From: Streptomyces sp. CB02414
GTDB taxonomy: Bacteria > Actinomycetota > Actinomycetes > Streptomycetales > Streptomycetaceae
DNA: 64,000 bases
NCBI RefSeq assembly: GCF_001905385.1
Contig: NZ_LIPF01000009.1
Location: forward strand, 310,001 to 374,000
Reading direction: 5' to 3'
The notes beneath the pieces were generated by a model. It saw only the letters and a program-made list of their open reading frames with translations, made no database searches and was not told the DNA's origin. This document shows, in pieces, positions 42,876-53,075 of this stretch. Position 1 is the first letter of the stretch; each line of letters opens with the position of its first letter. The translations under genes and the position numbers were made by a program.

Positions 42876-45119
42876 TCACAGCTTTGCGCCGGTCAGCGGT
42901 GTGAGCGTTACGGGTACGCCGTTGAGGACCGCGTTGCCCGAGAGCGGGTCGAGCAGGCTGCCGTCGAGGAGCTGGTTGACGTTGACGCCGGGGTCGGTGG
43001 CCGCGTGGGTGAGGCGGGTGCCGGGGCGGTCGTGGCCCCAGCCGTGCGGGAGGCTCACCACGCCGGGCCGGACGGTGTCGGTGACCTCGGCGGGCGCGGT
43101 CACCTCTCCCCCGGCACCCTTGACGCGCACCGGCTGACCGTCGCGCACGCCGAGGCGTTCGGCGTCGTCGGGATGCAGGTGCAGGGTGCAGCGGTTGGAG
43201 CCGCCGGTGAGGGCGGGGACGTTGTGCATCCAGCTGTTGTTGGACCTCAGGTGGCGGCGGCCGACGAGGACGAGCCCGGCGGGGCGCTCGGCCAGGGCCC
43301 GCCCGAGGCGCGGCAGGTCGGCGGCGATCGGTCCCGGCAGCAGCTCCACCTTGCCGCTGCGGGTCTTCAGCGGCTGCGGGAGGCGCGGGTGCAGCGGGCC
43401 GAGGTCGATGCCGTGGGGGTGGGCGAGCAGCCGGTCCAGGGTCAGCCCGTCCGGGCGGGCGCCGAAGCCGTCGCCGTAGGGGCCGAGGCGCAGCATCAGG
43501 TCGAGGCGCCGCTCGGGGCCGTTCTCGCCGGTGAGCCGGCCGGCCAGCTCGCCGGGGTCGCGGCCGTGGACGGGTGAGTGCGGGTCCCGTACGGCCTTGT
43601 CGAGGGTCCGCCGGACCACCATGGCGTCTACGGCGGCCGGGTCGGTGCCGTGCCCGCCGGTGACGGCCAGGGTGAGTCGGGCGAGGATCTCGGTCTCGGC
43701 CATCCGGCCCGGCTCCAGCGGGACGGCGGGGCGGGTGTAGCGGACCTGGTTGCGCACGGCGAGGGTGTTGAAGGCGAAGTCGTGGTGCGGGCTCTGGGCC
43801 GGCGGGGGCGGCGGCAGGACGACGTGGGCGTGGCGCGAGGTCTCGTTGAGGTACGGGTCGACGCTCACCATGAAGTCGAGCGAGGCCAGCGCCTTGTCGA
43901 GGCGGTCGCCGTCGGGTGCGGACAGGACGGGGTTGGCGGCGACGGTCAGCAGCGCGCGGACCGGCTCACCCTCGTCGGTGGCGGTGTCGATCTCCTCGGC
44001 GAGGGCGGACAGCGGAAGCTCGCCCTTGGCCTCGGGGTGAGCGCTCACCCGGGAGCGCCAGCGGCCGAGCGCGAAGCCGTGGCCGGGCCCGGCGGGGCGG
44101 GGTGTCCGGTCCGTGGCCGCCTGCGGGAAGAGCGCGCCGCCGGGGCGGTCCAGGTTCCCGGTGAGGATGTTGAGGACGTCCACGAGCCAGCTGGCGAGCG
44201 TGCCGTGCGGGACGGTGCAGCTGCCGATGCGGCCGTAGACGGCGGCGGTGGGGGCGGCGGCGAGTTCGCGGGCGAGGGCGCGGGTCACGCCGGCGTCCAC
44301 GTCGCAGGCGGCGGCGACGGACTCGGGGGTGAAGTCGCGCAGAGCGTCCCGGGCTTCGCCGACCCCCTCGACGTGCGGGGCGAGGACGCCGAGGTCGACC
44401 ACGTCCTCCTCGTACAGGACGTGGACCATCGCGGCCAGCAGCAGCGCGTCGGTGCCGGGGCGGATCGCCACGTGCCGGTCGGCGAGCTTCGCGGTGCGGG
44501 TGCGGCGCGGGTCGATGACGGTGAGGGTGCCGCCGCGGGCCCTCAGCGCTTTGAGCCGGCCGGGGAAGTCGGGCGCGGTGCACAGGCTGCCGTTGGACTC
44601 CAGCGGGTTGGCGCCGATGAGGAGCAGGTGGTCGGTGCGGTCGAGGTCGGGCACCGGGATGGCGTTCGCGTCGCCGAAGAGCAGCCCGCTGGAGACGTGC
44701 TTGGGCATCTGGTCGAGCGTGGACGCGGTGAACAGGCTGCGGGTGCCGAGGGCGCCGAGCAGGAGGTTCGGGTAGAGGGCTCCGGCCATGGTGTGCACGT
44801 TGGGGTTGCCGAGGACCACGCCGACGGAGTGCGGTCCGTACCGCTCGACGACGGGCCGGACGCCGGCGGCGACCGCGTCGAACGCCTCCTCCCAGGTGGC
44901 CTCGCGCAGTTCGCCGTCCCTGCGGACCAGGGGCGTGCGCAGCCGGTCGGGGTCGGAGTCGACGGCCCCGAAGGAGGCGCCTTTGGGACAGATGAAACCA
45001 CGGCTGAAGACGTCGTCGCGGTCGCCGCGGGCGGCGGTGACGGTGGTGCCGTCGACGGTGAGGGCCAGGCCGCAGGTGGCCTCGCACAGGGGGCAGATAC
45101 GCAGGGCGGTGCGGGACAC
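42876..45119 (-). CDS. Molybdopterin oxidoreductase with [4Fe-4S] cluster
   Basis: A 747-residue DMSO-reductase-family enzyme, no signal peptide, thus cytosolic. The N-terminal cluster motif is CPLCEATC...ICPKG (CX2CX3CX26C type). Molybdopterin-binding parts include LLIGANPLESNGSL, VIDPRRTRTAKLADRHV, GNLDRPGGALFP and the C-terminal barrel with SLPHGWGHDRPG and NVNQLLDGSLLDPLSGN. At the usual metal-ligand position (STLDQMPKHVSSGLLFG) I see no Cys. Start is GTG after GGAGGA. A CATACCGACCGGT operator lies 44 bp upstream. The substrate is unknown. Confidence 0.9.
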   Translation of the reverse strand: MSRTALRICPLCEATCGLALTVDGTTVTAARGDRDDVFSRGFICPKGASFGAVDSDPDRLRTPLVRRDGELREATWEEAFDAVAAGVRPVVERYGPHSVGVVLGNPNVHTMAGALYPNLLLGALGTRSLFTASTLDQMPKHVSSGLLFGDANAIPVPDLDRTDHLLLIGANPLESNGSLCTAPDFPGRLKALRARGGTLTVIDPRRTRTAKLADRHVAIRPGTDALLLAAMVHVLYEEDVVDLGVLAPHVEGVGEARDALRDFTPESVAAACDVDAGVTRALARELAAAPTAAVYGRIGSCTVPHGTLASWLVDVLNILTGNLDRPGGALFPQAATDRTPRPAGPGHGFALGRWRSRVSAHPEAKGELPLSALAEEIDTATDEGEPVRALLTVAANPVLSAPDGDRLDKALASLDFMVSVDPYLNETSRHAHVVLPPPPPAQSPHHDFAFNTLAVRNQVRYTRPAVPLEPGRMAETEILARLTLAVTGGHGTDPAAVDAMVVRRTLDKAVRDPHSPVHGRDPGELAGRLTGENGPERRLDLMLRLGPYGDGFGARPDGLTLDRLLAHPHGIDLGPLHPRLPQPLKTRSGKVELLPGPIAADLPRLGRALAERPAGLVLVGRRHLRSNNSWMHNVPALTGGSNRCTLHLHPDDAERLGVRDGQPVRVKGAGGEVTAPAEVTDTVRPGVVSLPHGWGHDRPGTRLTHAATDPGVNVNQLLDGSLLDPLSGNAVLNGVPVTLTPLTGAKL

Positions 45120-45162
45120 GGGTCCTCCTGGGAGGGCGGCGGCGTTGGCCTCTCGGCGTGAG

Positions 45163-45182
45163 CATACCGACCGGTAGGCATG
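45163..45182. promoter_or_regulatory. TetR-type operator, CATACCGACCGGT class (site 4)
   Basis: CATACCGACCGGTAGGCATG: 16 of 20 positions are self-complementary and the first 13 bases equal site 1. It lies between the TetR gene and the molybdopterin oxidoreductase start. Confidence 0.75.
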
Positions 45183-45242
45183 TTGGGGAGGCCTTGAACC
45201 GACCGCCGAGTGAACGGCCGAGAGACCGTGGACGCCGGACCG

Positions 45243-45860
45243 TCAGTCCAGAACCCGCCCGAGATACACCCGGAGCAACTCCCTGGCCTCCTCGATGATC
45301 TTCTCGTCCCCGTCCGGCGCGACCCGGAAGGCGAGTTGCACGAGGGTGTCGGCGGTCTCCACGGCGACCAGGAAGACGCGCCGCAGATCGTCGTCGGGAC
45401 TGCGGCCGACGTAGCCGGAGAGCAGCTCGGTGAGCCGGTCGGCGACGCGGTGGTTGGGGACGGCGTGGCGGTCGCCGACCGGGATCTGGTTGCCGAAGTC
45501 GATCAGCGAGAAGCCGGGCGCGGTCCGCTTCATCGCCAGGTACTCGTCGAGCACCGCGTCGAGCGCCCCGCGCCAGCCGCCGTCGGCCGACTCCGTCAGC
45601 CGTTCGGTGACGCGCTCCGCGTAGCGCTCCAGGTTGCGCTGGGCCAGCGCGTCGGCCATCTGCCGCTTGTTGCCGAAGAAGCGGTACACCGAGCCGATGG
45701 GGACGTCCGCGCGCAGCGCCACGGCCCGGGTGCTCAGCGCGTCGTAGCCGACCTCGTCGAGGAGGTCGGCGCAGGCGTCGAGGATCCGGGTCAGCCGTTC
45801 GGCGCTGCGCCGCTGCACGGGGGCACGGCGGAGCGGGGTCGCTTGGGACACGGTCTTCAT
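45243..45860 (-). CDS. TetR regulator
   Basis: A 205-residue TetR protein: HTH LSTRAVALRADVPIGSVYRF (about 42-61), then FGNKRQMADALAQRNLERY. The C-domain is of the TetR_C_17 sort (FSLIDFGNQIPVGDRHAVPN). From memory the S. coelicolor orthologue (SCO1712) affects antibiotic production when deleted, but that identity was not checked. Its own target is not evident; the nearest operator belongs to the CATACCGACCGGT class found also near other TetR genes. Confidence 0.88.
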   Translation of the reverse strand: MKTVSQATPLRRAPVQRRSAERLTRILDACADLLDEVGYDALSTRAVALRADVPIGSVYRFFGNKRQMADALAQRNLERYAERVTERLTESADGGWRGALDAVLDEYLAMKRTAPGFSLIDFGNQIPVGDRHAVPNHRVADRLTELLSGYVGRSPDDDLRRVFLVAVETADTLVQLAFRVAPDGDEKIIEEARELLRVYLGRVLD

Positions 45861-45924
45861 GATGCCCTCCCGCCACGCTCCGGTGAACTGTGACCTCCGG
45901 TACGGACGGGAGCGGTGTCCGTAC

Positions 45925-46515
45925 TCATCGGGCCGCCACCGGGTCGGCCGGCGTCCGGCTCTCCGCGCCCTCCGGTATCTCCGGCATCTCCTCCGGCCGC
46001 GTCGCCTCGGTCGGCTCCGCGTCCGACGCCGTGACGTCCGCCGTGCTCTCGACGGGCTTGCCGTCGACGGCCCAGACGGTGCCGTCGTCGGCGTAGAGCC
46101 GGACCGTGAGCTGGTGCGTGCCGCGTGGGACGAGGGCCGTGTCGAGGCGGTGGTCCGGGCCGCGCAGGCGTGCGATGAGGTCGCCGTCGAGGAAGAGGTG
46201 GGCGAGGCCTCGGCCGGGCACCGCCCTGCTCTCCGTGCCCGCGGGCGAGAATCTGAAGTCGCGCACGGTCAGGCGTACGTCCCAGCTGTCGTCGCCGGCC
46301 GGCTGCACCTCGATGCCGACCTCGGGCGCGTGCTCGGCGTCCACCTCCCGGTAGCGCCGGCCCTCCTCGTCGGTGGCGTCGAGCAGCCTGCCGACCGGTG
46401 TGGCCGAATCACCGGCCTCCGGTTCACCCACGTCACTGGAGCCGCAGCCCACGGATCCGGTCAGCAGCAGGACACAGACCGCGAGCACGGCGAGCACTCT
46501 CCGCGTCCACGACAT
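45925..46515 (-). CDS. Putative lipoprotein
   Basis: A 196-residue exported lipoprotein: basic MSWTRRVLAVLAVCVLLL start and lipobox TGSVGC, so Cys24 is the likely lipidation site. The mature domain is a beta-rich module (VDAEHAPEVGIEVQPAGDDS..., AHLFLDGDLIARLRGPDHRL, PRGTHQLTVRLYADDGTVWA) resembling extracellular FixH/CopC-like beta sandwiches, with a Pro/Glu/Thr tail. Function unknown. Confidence 0.8.
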   Translation of the reverse strand: MSWTRRVLAVLAVCVLLLTGSVGCGSSDVGEPEAGDSATPVGRLLDATDEEGRRYREVDAEHAPEVGIEVQPAGDDSWDVRLTVRDFRFSPAGTESRAVPGRGLAHLFLDGDLIARLRGPDHRLDTALVPRGTHQLTVRLYADDGTVWAVDGKPVESTADVTASDAEPTEATRPEEMPEIPEGAESRTPADPVAAR

Positions 46516-46682
46516 AACGAGAGACTAGAACACCGGTCCGACCGTGCGGATCGCCCGGAGGTCTGGTTCCGGCCATCATCCTGCGGAGGGACAGGTACTA
46601 CAGACACGAGGACGGGTGTGCGCCGGGAAGCCCGTACGACCTCTTGCGCGACCTCTTGCGCCCGGGAAACCGCAATCCTACG

Positions 46683-46709
46683 GTGTCCCATAGGAATCGG
46701 GTGGGACAC
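46683..46709. promoter_or_regulatory. Inverted repeat in hmgA promoter region
   Basis: GTGTCCCA (46683-46690) and TGGGACAC (46702-46709) are perfectly complementary across an 11-bp spacer, 21 bp upstream of the hmgA start. It is a candidate operator for the GntR encoded after hmgA, or an mRNA hairpin close to the ribosome site. Confidence 0.6.
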
Positions 46710-46729
46710 GGGTTGCGAGGGAGCTATCG

Positions 46730-48055
<1,326 letters not shown>

Positions 48056-48081
48056 GGATTCACTACCGGTACGGATGGCCC

Positions 48082-48831
48082 GTGACCTCCTTCGCCCCGG
48101 ACTCCATCGTCCTGAACCGCAAGCTGCCGCTCTGGTACCAGGTGTCGCAGTCGCTGCGCGCCTCGATACTGGGCCGCTCGCCCCGGGACCCGCTGCGCCT
48201 GCCCACGGAGGAGCAGCTGGCCGGACACTACGGGGTGAGCGTGCTGACCATGCGGCAGGCGCTGAAGGAGCTGGAGGACGAGGGGCTGATCACCCGCCAC
48301 CGACGGCGCGGCACGTTCATCGAGCCGGACGTCAGGCGGGGCGCACCGGTGCGGCTGCTGGGCTCGGTGGACGCGATCGTGGCCCAGCAGTCCGGCATGA
48401 AGGCCGAGCTGCTGGACCACGGAACCGGCCCCGTACCGCCCGAAGTCGCCGAGTACTTCCCTGACATGCCCCGGGTGGGGACGTACCACCGGCTGCGCTG
48501 CGACGAGCAGACCGGTGAGCCCACCAACCACGCCCGCAACTACGTCCGTCCGGAGCTGGCCGCCCGCATCGACCCCGACGACCTCGTCCGCCGGCCGATG
48601 ACCAAGGTGCTGCGGGACGTGCTGGGCGTGGACATCAGCCGGATCACGGACACCGTGGAGGCCCGGCTCGCCGACCCGGAGACAGCGCGGCTGCTCGAAG
48701 TGCCGCTGCTCAGCCCGATCCTGCACTACACCGGCATCACCTACGACACGGCGGGCCGGGTGCTGGACGTGGCGGTCATCCACTACCGGGGCGACCGGTT
48801 CTCCTTCACGGTCACCCTGGACGCCACATGA
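48082..48831 (+). CDS. HutC-subfamily GntR regulator downstream of hmgA
   Basis: A 249-residue GntR/UTRA regulator: winged helix (LRLPTEEQLAGHYGVSVLTM, then RQALKELEDEGLITRHRRRG) and UTRA ligand domain from about 90 (RRPMTKVLRDVLG, VAVIHYRGDRFSFTV). The GTG start is 26 bp after the hmgA stop, so they are probably cotranscribed. UTRA domains bind small acids or sugars; homogentisate or a pathway intermediate is a plausible effector (inference). Confidence 0.88.
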   Translation: MTSFAPDSIVLNRKLPLWYQVSQSLRASILGRSPRDPLRLPTEEQLAGHYGVSVLTMRQALKELEDEGLITRHRRRGTFIEPDVRRGAPVRLLGSVDAIVAQQSGMKAELLDHGTGPVPPEVAEYFPDMPRVGTYHRLRCDEQTGEPTNHARNYVRPELAARIDPDDLVRRPMTKVLRDVLGVDISRITDTVEARLADPETARLLEVPLLSPILHYTGITYDTAGRVLDVAVIHYRGDRFSFTVTLDAT

Positions 48832-48862
48832 GGGTGTGGTGTCCCGTCGTACGATGCCCGGC

Positions 48863-50041
48863 GTGACGCACGACGACGCCCCGCCGCTGGCGGACCTCAT
48901 GCCGTGGTCCGTCGCACCGCCTCGGCTCGGCCGGGGGTGGCCGGCGGCCCCCGACGCGGCATCCCTGAAGGCCCGCTGGGAGGCCCTGGTGAAGGCCCAG
49001 GGCCCCGACCGCGAGGCCCTGTTCGAACCGACGCGCTCCCGGACGCTGCACACGGCGGTCGGGCGGCTGCCGGGCACGTCCGGCGGCACGGAGAAGCTGC
49101 TGCGCGCCTCGGGACCGTGCCCGGAACCGGTCCGGGTGCTGCGCGCGCCCTTCGACGAGCAGTGGCTGATCCCGGACCAGCGGCTGATCGACGCGGCCCG
49201 TCCGGAGCTGTGGCGGGTGGCGGACGAACGGCAGGTGTTCGTCGTGGCGACCCCCGGCGCCCCAGGCACCTCCGGCGCCCCCGACACCCCGGGCCCCCCA
49301 CCCCTCCTCGCGACCTCCCGGCTGCCGCTGTTCGGCCCCGCCCGCGTCCGCCCGCTGTACCGCCGCCCCGGCGGGGCGGAGCCGAATCTGGCGCCCGGCC
49401 TCCTCGACCACCTGGGCGCCCGCCTCGGCCGGCGCCCCGAGCCGCCGGACGTCCTGGCGTGGGCGGTGGCGACCGTACGGGCGGACTCCCGTGTTCCGCT
49501 CACCGCGGACCCGACGCTGTGGGAGCGCGGGGTGGAGCTGGGCCGGCGCGCCCTGTGGCTGATGCGCCGCGACGGCGAACGCCCCAAACTGCCCGGCGGC
49601 CGCCGCCCCTACGTGCGCGCCCCGCTGCCCGCGCGCCCGCGGACGCTGCGCTACGACCGGGACGAGGAGGCCCTGTACCTGGACGAGGGCCGCGTCTCCC
49701 CCGTGCCGCCCGGCGCCTGGGACTTCGAGGCGGGCGGGGTCCGGGTGCTGGAGCAGTGGTTCGCGGCCCGGACCGCGGAGGGCGAGCCGGGCACGCTGGA
49801 GGCGGTCCGCCCGGCGGCCTGGCCGCAGACCTGGACGTCGGAGCTGCTGGAGCTGGTCACGGTCCTCGCGCTGCTCGCCGAGGTGCGCCCGCGGTGCGGG
49901 GAGCTGGAGGTGACGGCCCGCATCACCGCGTCCGAGCTGCGTGGGGCGGGCGTCCTGCCGGTGCCCGCGGCGGCCCGCCGGCCCGCGTCCGTGCTGGACG
50001 CGCAGGAGGAGGGGCCGGAGGGCCAGTTGGCGCTGCTGTAG
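48863..50041 (+). CDS. Type ISP restriction-modification family protein (C-terminal domain only)
   Basis: About 392 residues, VTHDDAPPLADLMPWSVAPP..., with TRSRTLHTAVGRLPG, PFDEQWLIPDQRLIDAARPE, ARVRPLYRRPGGAEPNLAPG and LRYDRDEEALYLDEGRVSPV. In Streptomyces this is called a type ISP restriction/modification enzyme by similarity to the C-terminal part of LlaBIII-type proteins. The helicase, nuclease and methylase (NPPY) motifs are all absent, so it is not a complete system. A -10 TACGAT (48850-48855) 7 nt before GTG 48863 suggests a leaderless start; ATG 48854 is the alternative. Role unknown. Confidence 0.75.
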   Translation: MTHDDAPPLADLMPWSVAPPRLGRGWPAAPDAASLKARWEALVKAQGPDREALFEPTRSRTLHTAVGRLPGTSGGTEKLLRASGPCPEPVRVLRAPFDEQWLIPDQRLIDAARPELWRVADERQVFVVATPGAPGTSGAPDTPGPPPLLATSRLPLFGPARVRPLYRRPGGAEPNLAPGLLDHLGARLGRRPEPPDVLAWAVATVRADSRVPLTADPTLWERGVELGRRALWLMRRDGERPKLPGGRRPYVRAPLPARPRTLRYDRDEEALYLDEGRVSPVPPGAWDFEAGGVRVLEQWFAARTAEGEPGTLEAVRPAAWPQTWTSELLELVTVLALLAEVRPRCGELEVTARITASELRGAGVLPVPAAARRPASVLDAQEEGPEGQLALL

Positions 50042-50096
50042 GCCGCTGGACACCCCGCGGCGCGCTCGACGCCCGGGCGCCCCCACCCCCCGATCC

Positions 50097-50801
50097 TCAG
50101 GCGAACCCGTCCAGCACCCGCGTCAGCGCCCGCTCGAAGACCGCCTGCAGGTCGATGGGCCCGGCGTCCTCGCCGAAGGACGCCGCCAGCCGCGGGTAGG
50201 TGCCGCTGGCCAGCTGGGCGCCCAGGTAGGCGCTGCGCACCGCGTTCTCCTGCTCCTCGGACCAGGGCAGCGAGCGGGTGCGCTCGGCGGTGGCGAGCTC
50301 GTTGGTGACGTACGTCGTCACGACGCCGTTCACCATCGCGACCAGCTCCATCTTGGTCCCGTAGGGCGCGTCGAAGGGGTCGAGGCAGGCGAGGCAGTGC
50401 TCCAGGTAGCGCAGGGCGTAGGGGCTGAAGCCGTAGATGGGTGACATCAGGCGGGTCAGCCAGGTGTGGCGGTGCATCAGCGCCCGGGTCTGGTGGGCCA
50501 CCCGGAGCATGTCGGCGCGCCAGTCGCCGCTCGGCTCCCACAGCTCGTGCTCGGCGCTGGCGGCGTCCATCATCAGCTCGTACAGGTCCTCCTTGCGGGG
50601 GACGTAGTTGTAGAGCGACATGGTGCCGCAGCCCAGCTCTGCGGCGACGCGGCGCATCGAGACCGCGTCGAGCCCCTCCGCGTCGGCGATCCGCACCGCG
50701 GCGGCGGCGATGTCGGCGCGGGTGTACGCCGGTCTCGGCCCCCGGCCGGTGCGCTCGGGGCGCGCCCAGATCACTTCGGGTACGGCCGCTCGGCCCGCCA
50801 T
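50097..50801 (-). CDS. TetR repressor of the ABC exporter
   Basis: A 234-residue TetR protein of the TetR_C_1/TetR(A)-like class: HTH MRRVAAELGCGTMSLYNYVP (about 49-68), then RKEDLYELMMDA. It diverges from a DrrA-like ATPase gene; the 63-bp gap contains a perfect 15-bp palindrome with a second copy inside the ATPase gene start. Expected to repress the exporter until a drug-like ligand binds. Confidence 0.9.
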   Translation of the reverse strand: MAGRAAVPEVIWARPERTGRGPRPAYTRADIAAAAVRIADAEGLDAVSMRRVAAELGCGTMSLYNYVPRKEDLYELMMDAASAEHELWEPSGDWRADMLRVAHQTRALMHRHTWLTRLMSPIYGFSPYALRYLEHCLACLDPFDAPYGTKMELVAMVNGVVTTYVTNELATAERTRSLPWSEEQENAVRSAYLGAQLASGTYPRLAASFGEDAGPIDLQAVFERALTRVLDGFA

Positions 50802-50830
50802 GGATCATCACCTCGGCCACCATCCTAGTT

Positions 50831-50845
50831 ACGTACGGCGTACGT
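50831..50845. promoter_or_regulatory. Primary operator of TetR/ABC exporter
   Basis: ACGTACGGCGTACGT is a perfect 15-bp palindrome 30 bp upstream of the TetR start and 20 bp upstream of the ATPase start. Confidence 0.85.
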
Positions 50846-50864
50846 AGTGCGCTATGGTCGCACC

Positions 50865-51818
50865 ATGACTACTACGTACGCTGTACTTAGTGAGGGTCTG
50901 GAGAAGCACTTCGGTGAGGTGCACGCGCTGCGGGGCCTGGATCTGGCGGTGGCCGAGGGGACCGTCTGCGGGCTGCTCGGGCCGAACGGGGCGGGCAAGA
51001 CGACGGCCGTGCGCCTGCTCACCACGCTGCTGCGGCCGGACGCGGGCAGCGCGCGGATCGCCGGGCACGACCTGGTGCGCGAGGCCGCCGCCGTCCGGCG
51101 CCGGATCGGCGTCACCGGGCAGTACGCGTCGGTCGACGGGGACCTCACCGGCCGCCAGAACCTGCGGCTGTTCGCCCGGCTGCACCGGCTGCGGGACGCG
51201 TCGGCGCGGGTGGACGAGCTGCTCGACCGCTTCGGGCTGACGGAGGCCGCCGACCGTCCCGCCGCCACCCTCTCCGGCGGCATGCGACGCCGTCTCGACC
51301 TGGCCGCGAGCCTGGTGCGCCGGCCGGAGGTGCTGTTCCTGGACGAGCCGACGACGGGGCTCGACCCGGCCAGCCGCAATCAGATCTGGGACGCCGTGCG
51401 CGCCCTGAAGGAGGAGGGCACGACCGTGCTGCTCACCACGCAGTACCTGGAGGAGGCCGACCGTCTCGCCGACGACATCGCCCTGATGGACCGGGGCCGG
51501 GTCGCCCACACCGGGTCCCCGGCCGAACTCAAGGCGCTGGTGGGGACGTACGCGGAGGCCGTCCTCGCGGACACGGACGCGGACGCCATGGCGCGGGCGG
51601 CCGCGGTCCTCGACCGGCTCACGGGAGCGGAGCCGGCCCTCGACCCCGACCGGCGCACGGTGGGGGCGGTCAGCACCGACCCGACGCTGACCCTGCCACG
51701 CCTGGTGCGCGAGCTGGACGCAGCGGGTGTCCCCCTGCTGGACGCGAGCCTGCGTCCACCGACCCTCGACGACGTCTTCCTCCGCCTCACCGGCCAGAAC
51801 AAGGAGCTGGTGGCATGA
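50865..51818 (+). CDS. ABC exporter ATPase, DrrA-like
   Basis: A 317-residue drug-type ABC ATPase: Walker A GPNGAGKTT, signature LSGGMRRRLD, Walker B VLFLDEPTTGLDP, switch LLTTQYLEEADRLADD. C-terminal DrrA-like extension ends PPTLDDVFLRLTGQ. ATG 50865 with -10-like TATGGT 6 nt upstream fits a leaderless start. The DNA encoding the first residues contains the second operator copy. It couples (ATGA overlap) to the permease gene to form an exporter of hydrophobic compounds. Confidence 0.92.
   Translation: MTTTYAVLSEGLEKHFGEVHALRGLDLAVAEGTVCGLLGPNGAGKTTAVRLLTTLLRPDAGSARIAGHDLVREAAAVRRRIGVTGQYASVDGDLTGRQNLRLFARLHRLRDASARVDELLDRFGLTEAADRPAATLSGGMRRRLDLAASLVRRPEVLFLDEPTTGLDPASRNQIWDAVRALKEEGTTVLLTTQYLEEADRLADDIALMDRGRVAHTGSPAELKALVGTYAEAVLADTDADAMARAAAVLDRLTGAEPALDPDRRTVGAVSTDPTLTLPRLVRELDAAGVPLLDASLRPPTLDDVFLRLTGQNKELVA
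50874..50888. promoter_or_regulatory. Second, intragenic operator copy
   Basis: ACGTACGCTGTACTT matches the primary operator over ACGTACG and keeps GTAC in the second half. It lies at codons 4-8 of the ATPase gene, centred 43 bp from the first site (about four helical turns). Confidence 0.65.
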
Positions 51819-52609
51819 GCACCGTGGCGTACGACCTGGCCCACGACGGCACCGCGATGCTGGGCCGGCAGCTGCGGCGGCTGCGGAACAACCCGGGCCT
51901 GCTGATCCTCACCCAGACCATGCCGGTGACGATGCTGCTGTTCTTCGGCTACGTCTTCGGCAGCGCGCTGGCGATGCCGGGCGAGGAGTACCGGGCCTTC
52001 CTGGTGCCCGGCCTGCTGGTCGCGACGGCCGCGAACGGCCTGATGACAGGCATGTTCCAGGCCGCCCAGGACACCCACCGGGGCGTGACGGACCGCCTGC
52101 GGACACTCCCCGTGAGCCGGGCGGCGGTGCCGCTCGGACAGGCGGTCGCCGATCTGCTCGTCACCGCCGCCGGCATGGTGCCGTTCCTGCTGGTCGGGCT
52201 GGCGGTCGGCTGGCGGATGGAGGGCAGCGCGCTCGGCGCGGCGGGCGCCGTGGGGCTGCTGCTGCTGTTCCGGTTCGCGACGACGTGGATCGGCGTCTTC
52301 CTGGGACTGCTCACCCGCAACGAGGAGGCCGCCGGTCAACTGGGCGGCGCGACCTTCATCCTGCCGCTGCTGTCCAACGCCTACATCCCGGCCGAGGGGC
52401 TGCCGGGCTGGCTGCGCACGGTCGCCGAATGGAATCCGATCAGCGCGGTGACCACGGCGCTGCGGGACCTGTTCGGCAACGCTCCGGTGCCGGAGGGGGC
52501 CGCCTGGCCGGTGGCGCATCCCGTCGCCGGGTCGCTGGCCTGGTGCGCGGTCCTGCTGGCGGTGTTCGTCCCGCTCGCCGTGCGCCGCTACGCGCGAGGG
52601 GAGGGCTGA
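51815..52609 (+). CDS. ABC-2 type permease, DrrB-like
   Basis: A 264-residue membrane subunit with six helices, ABC-2 family. LVPGLLVATAANGLMTGMFQ, TLPVSRAAVPLGQAVADLL and the late ILPLLSNAYIPAEGLPGWLR (with following NP) are typical DrrB motifs. Starts within the ATPase stop (4-bp overlap). Together they form a half-transporter dimer exporting a lipophilic compound under TetR control. Confidence 0.92.
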   Translation: MSTVAYDLAHDGTAMLGRQLRRLRNNPGLLILTQTMPVTMLLFFGYVFGSALAMPGEEYRAFLVPGLLVATAANGLMTGMFQAAQDTHRGVTDRLRTLPVSRAAVPLGQAVADLLVTAAGMVPFLLVGLAVGWRMEGSALGAAGAVGLLLLFRFATTWIGVFLGLLTRNEEAAGQLGGATFILPLLSNAYIPAEGLPGWLRTVAEWNPISAVTTALRDLFGNAPVPEGAAWPVAHPVAGSLAWCAVLLAVFVPLAVRRYARGEG

Positions 52610-52805
52610 GCGGGCCGGTGGGCGTCATCACCGCCGGGCGGGGACACGGCGGGACGGATGTACGGAACGGGCGTGATGAAGAGGAGCCGGACGTACGGAT
52701 GGCACCCGCACCGGGGTCACACCGGGGCGCCGCTGCGTGCCGTGGGGATGACGGGCGTGTGCGCGGCGCCGCGCCGGGACGGTGTGACCGCCGGAGCGCG
52801 GGGCC

Positions 52806-53075
52806 TCAGTTGCCGCCGAACAGCGAACGGCGCAGTCGGCGCAGTGGCGCGAACAGCGAGACCCGGCGCACCCTGGCGCCGCGGTTGCTGCGCTTGTGCG
52901 CGGGCTCACGCGCGGTCAGCTCACGCATCAGCGACGTCGCCTCCACCGTCTCCCGCTGCGGAAGGGCAGGCCCTCCGAGCACCGCGAGATGGCGGTCGAG
53001 GCGCGAGCTGGTCGCGCTGCTGCCGCAGGTGATCGCAGGGACCCTGGCCCTGCTGCGCACTGTTATCTGATCCAT
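52806..53075 (-). CDS. Small basic conserved hypothetical protein
   Basis: An 89-residue Arg-rich soluble protein, MDQITVRSRARVPAITCGSS..., with LDRHLAVLGGPALPQRETVE in the middle and a basic end LFAPLRRLRRSLFGGN. GGGGAGTG precedes the ATG. I recall similar short proteins in other Streptomyces but no function. It lies between the exporter and the anti-sigma factor gene on the same strand as the latter. Confidence 0.7.
   Translation of the reverse strand: MDQITVRSRARVPAITCGSSATSSRLDRHLAVLGGPALPQRETVEATSLMRELTAREPAHKRSNRGARVRRVSLFAPLRRLRRSLFGGN

Noticed and set aside
48863-50041. Functional restriction-modification system
   Set aside because: No methylase, nuclease or helicase motif and no partner gene, so an active system is not supported.
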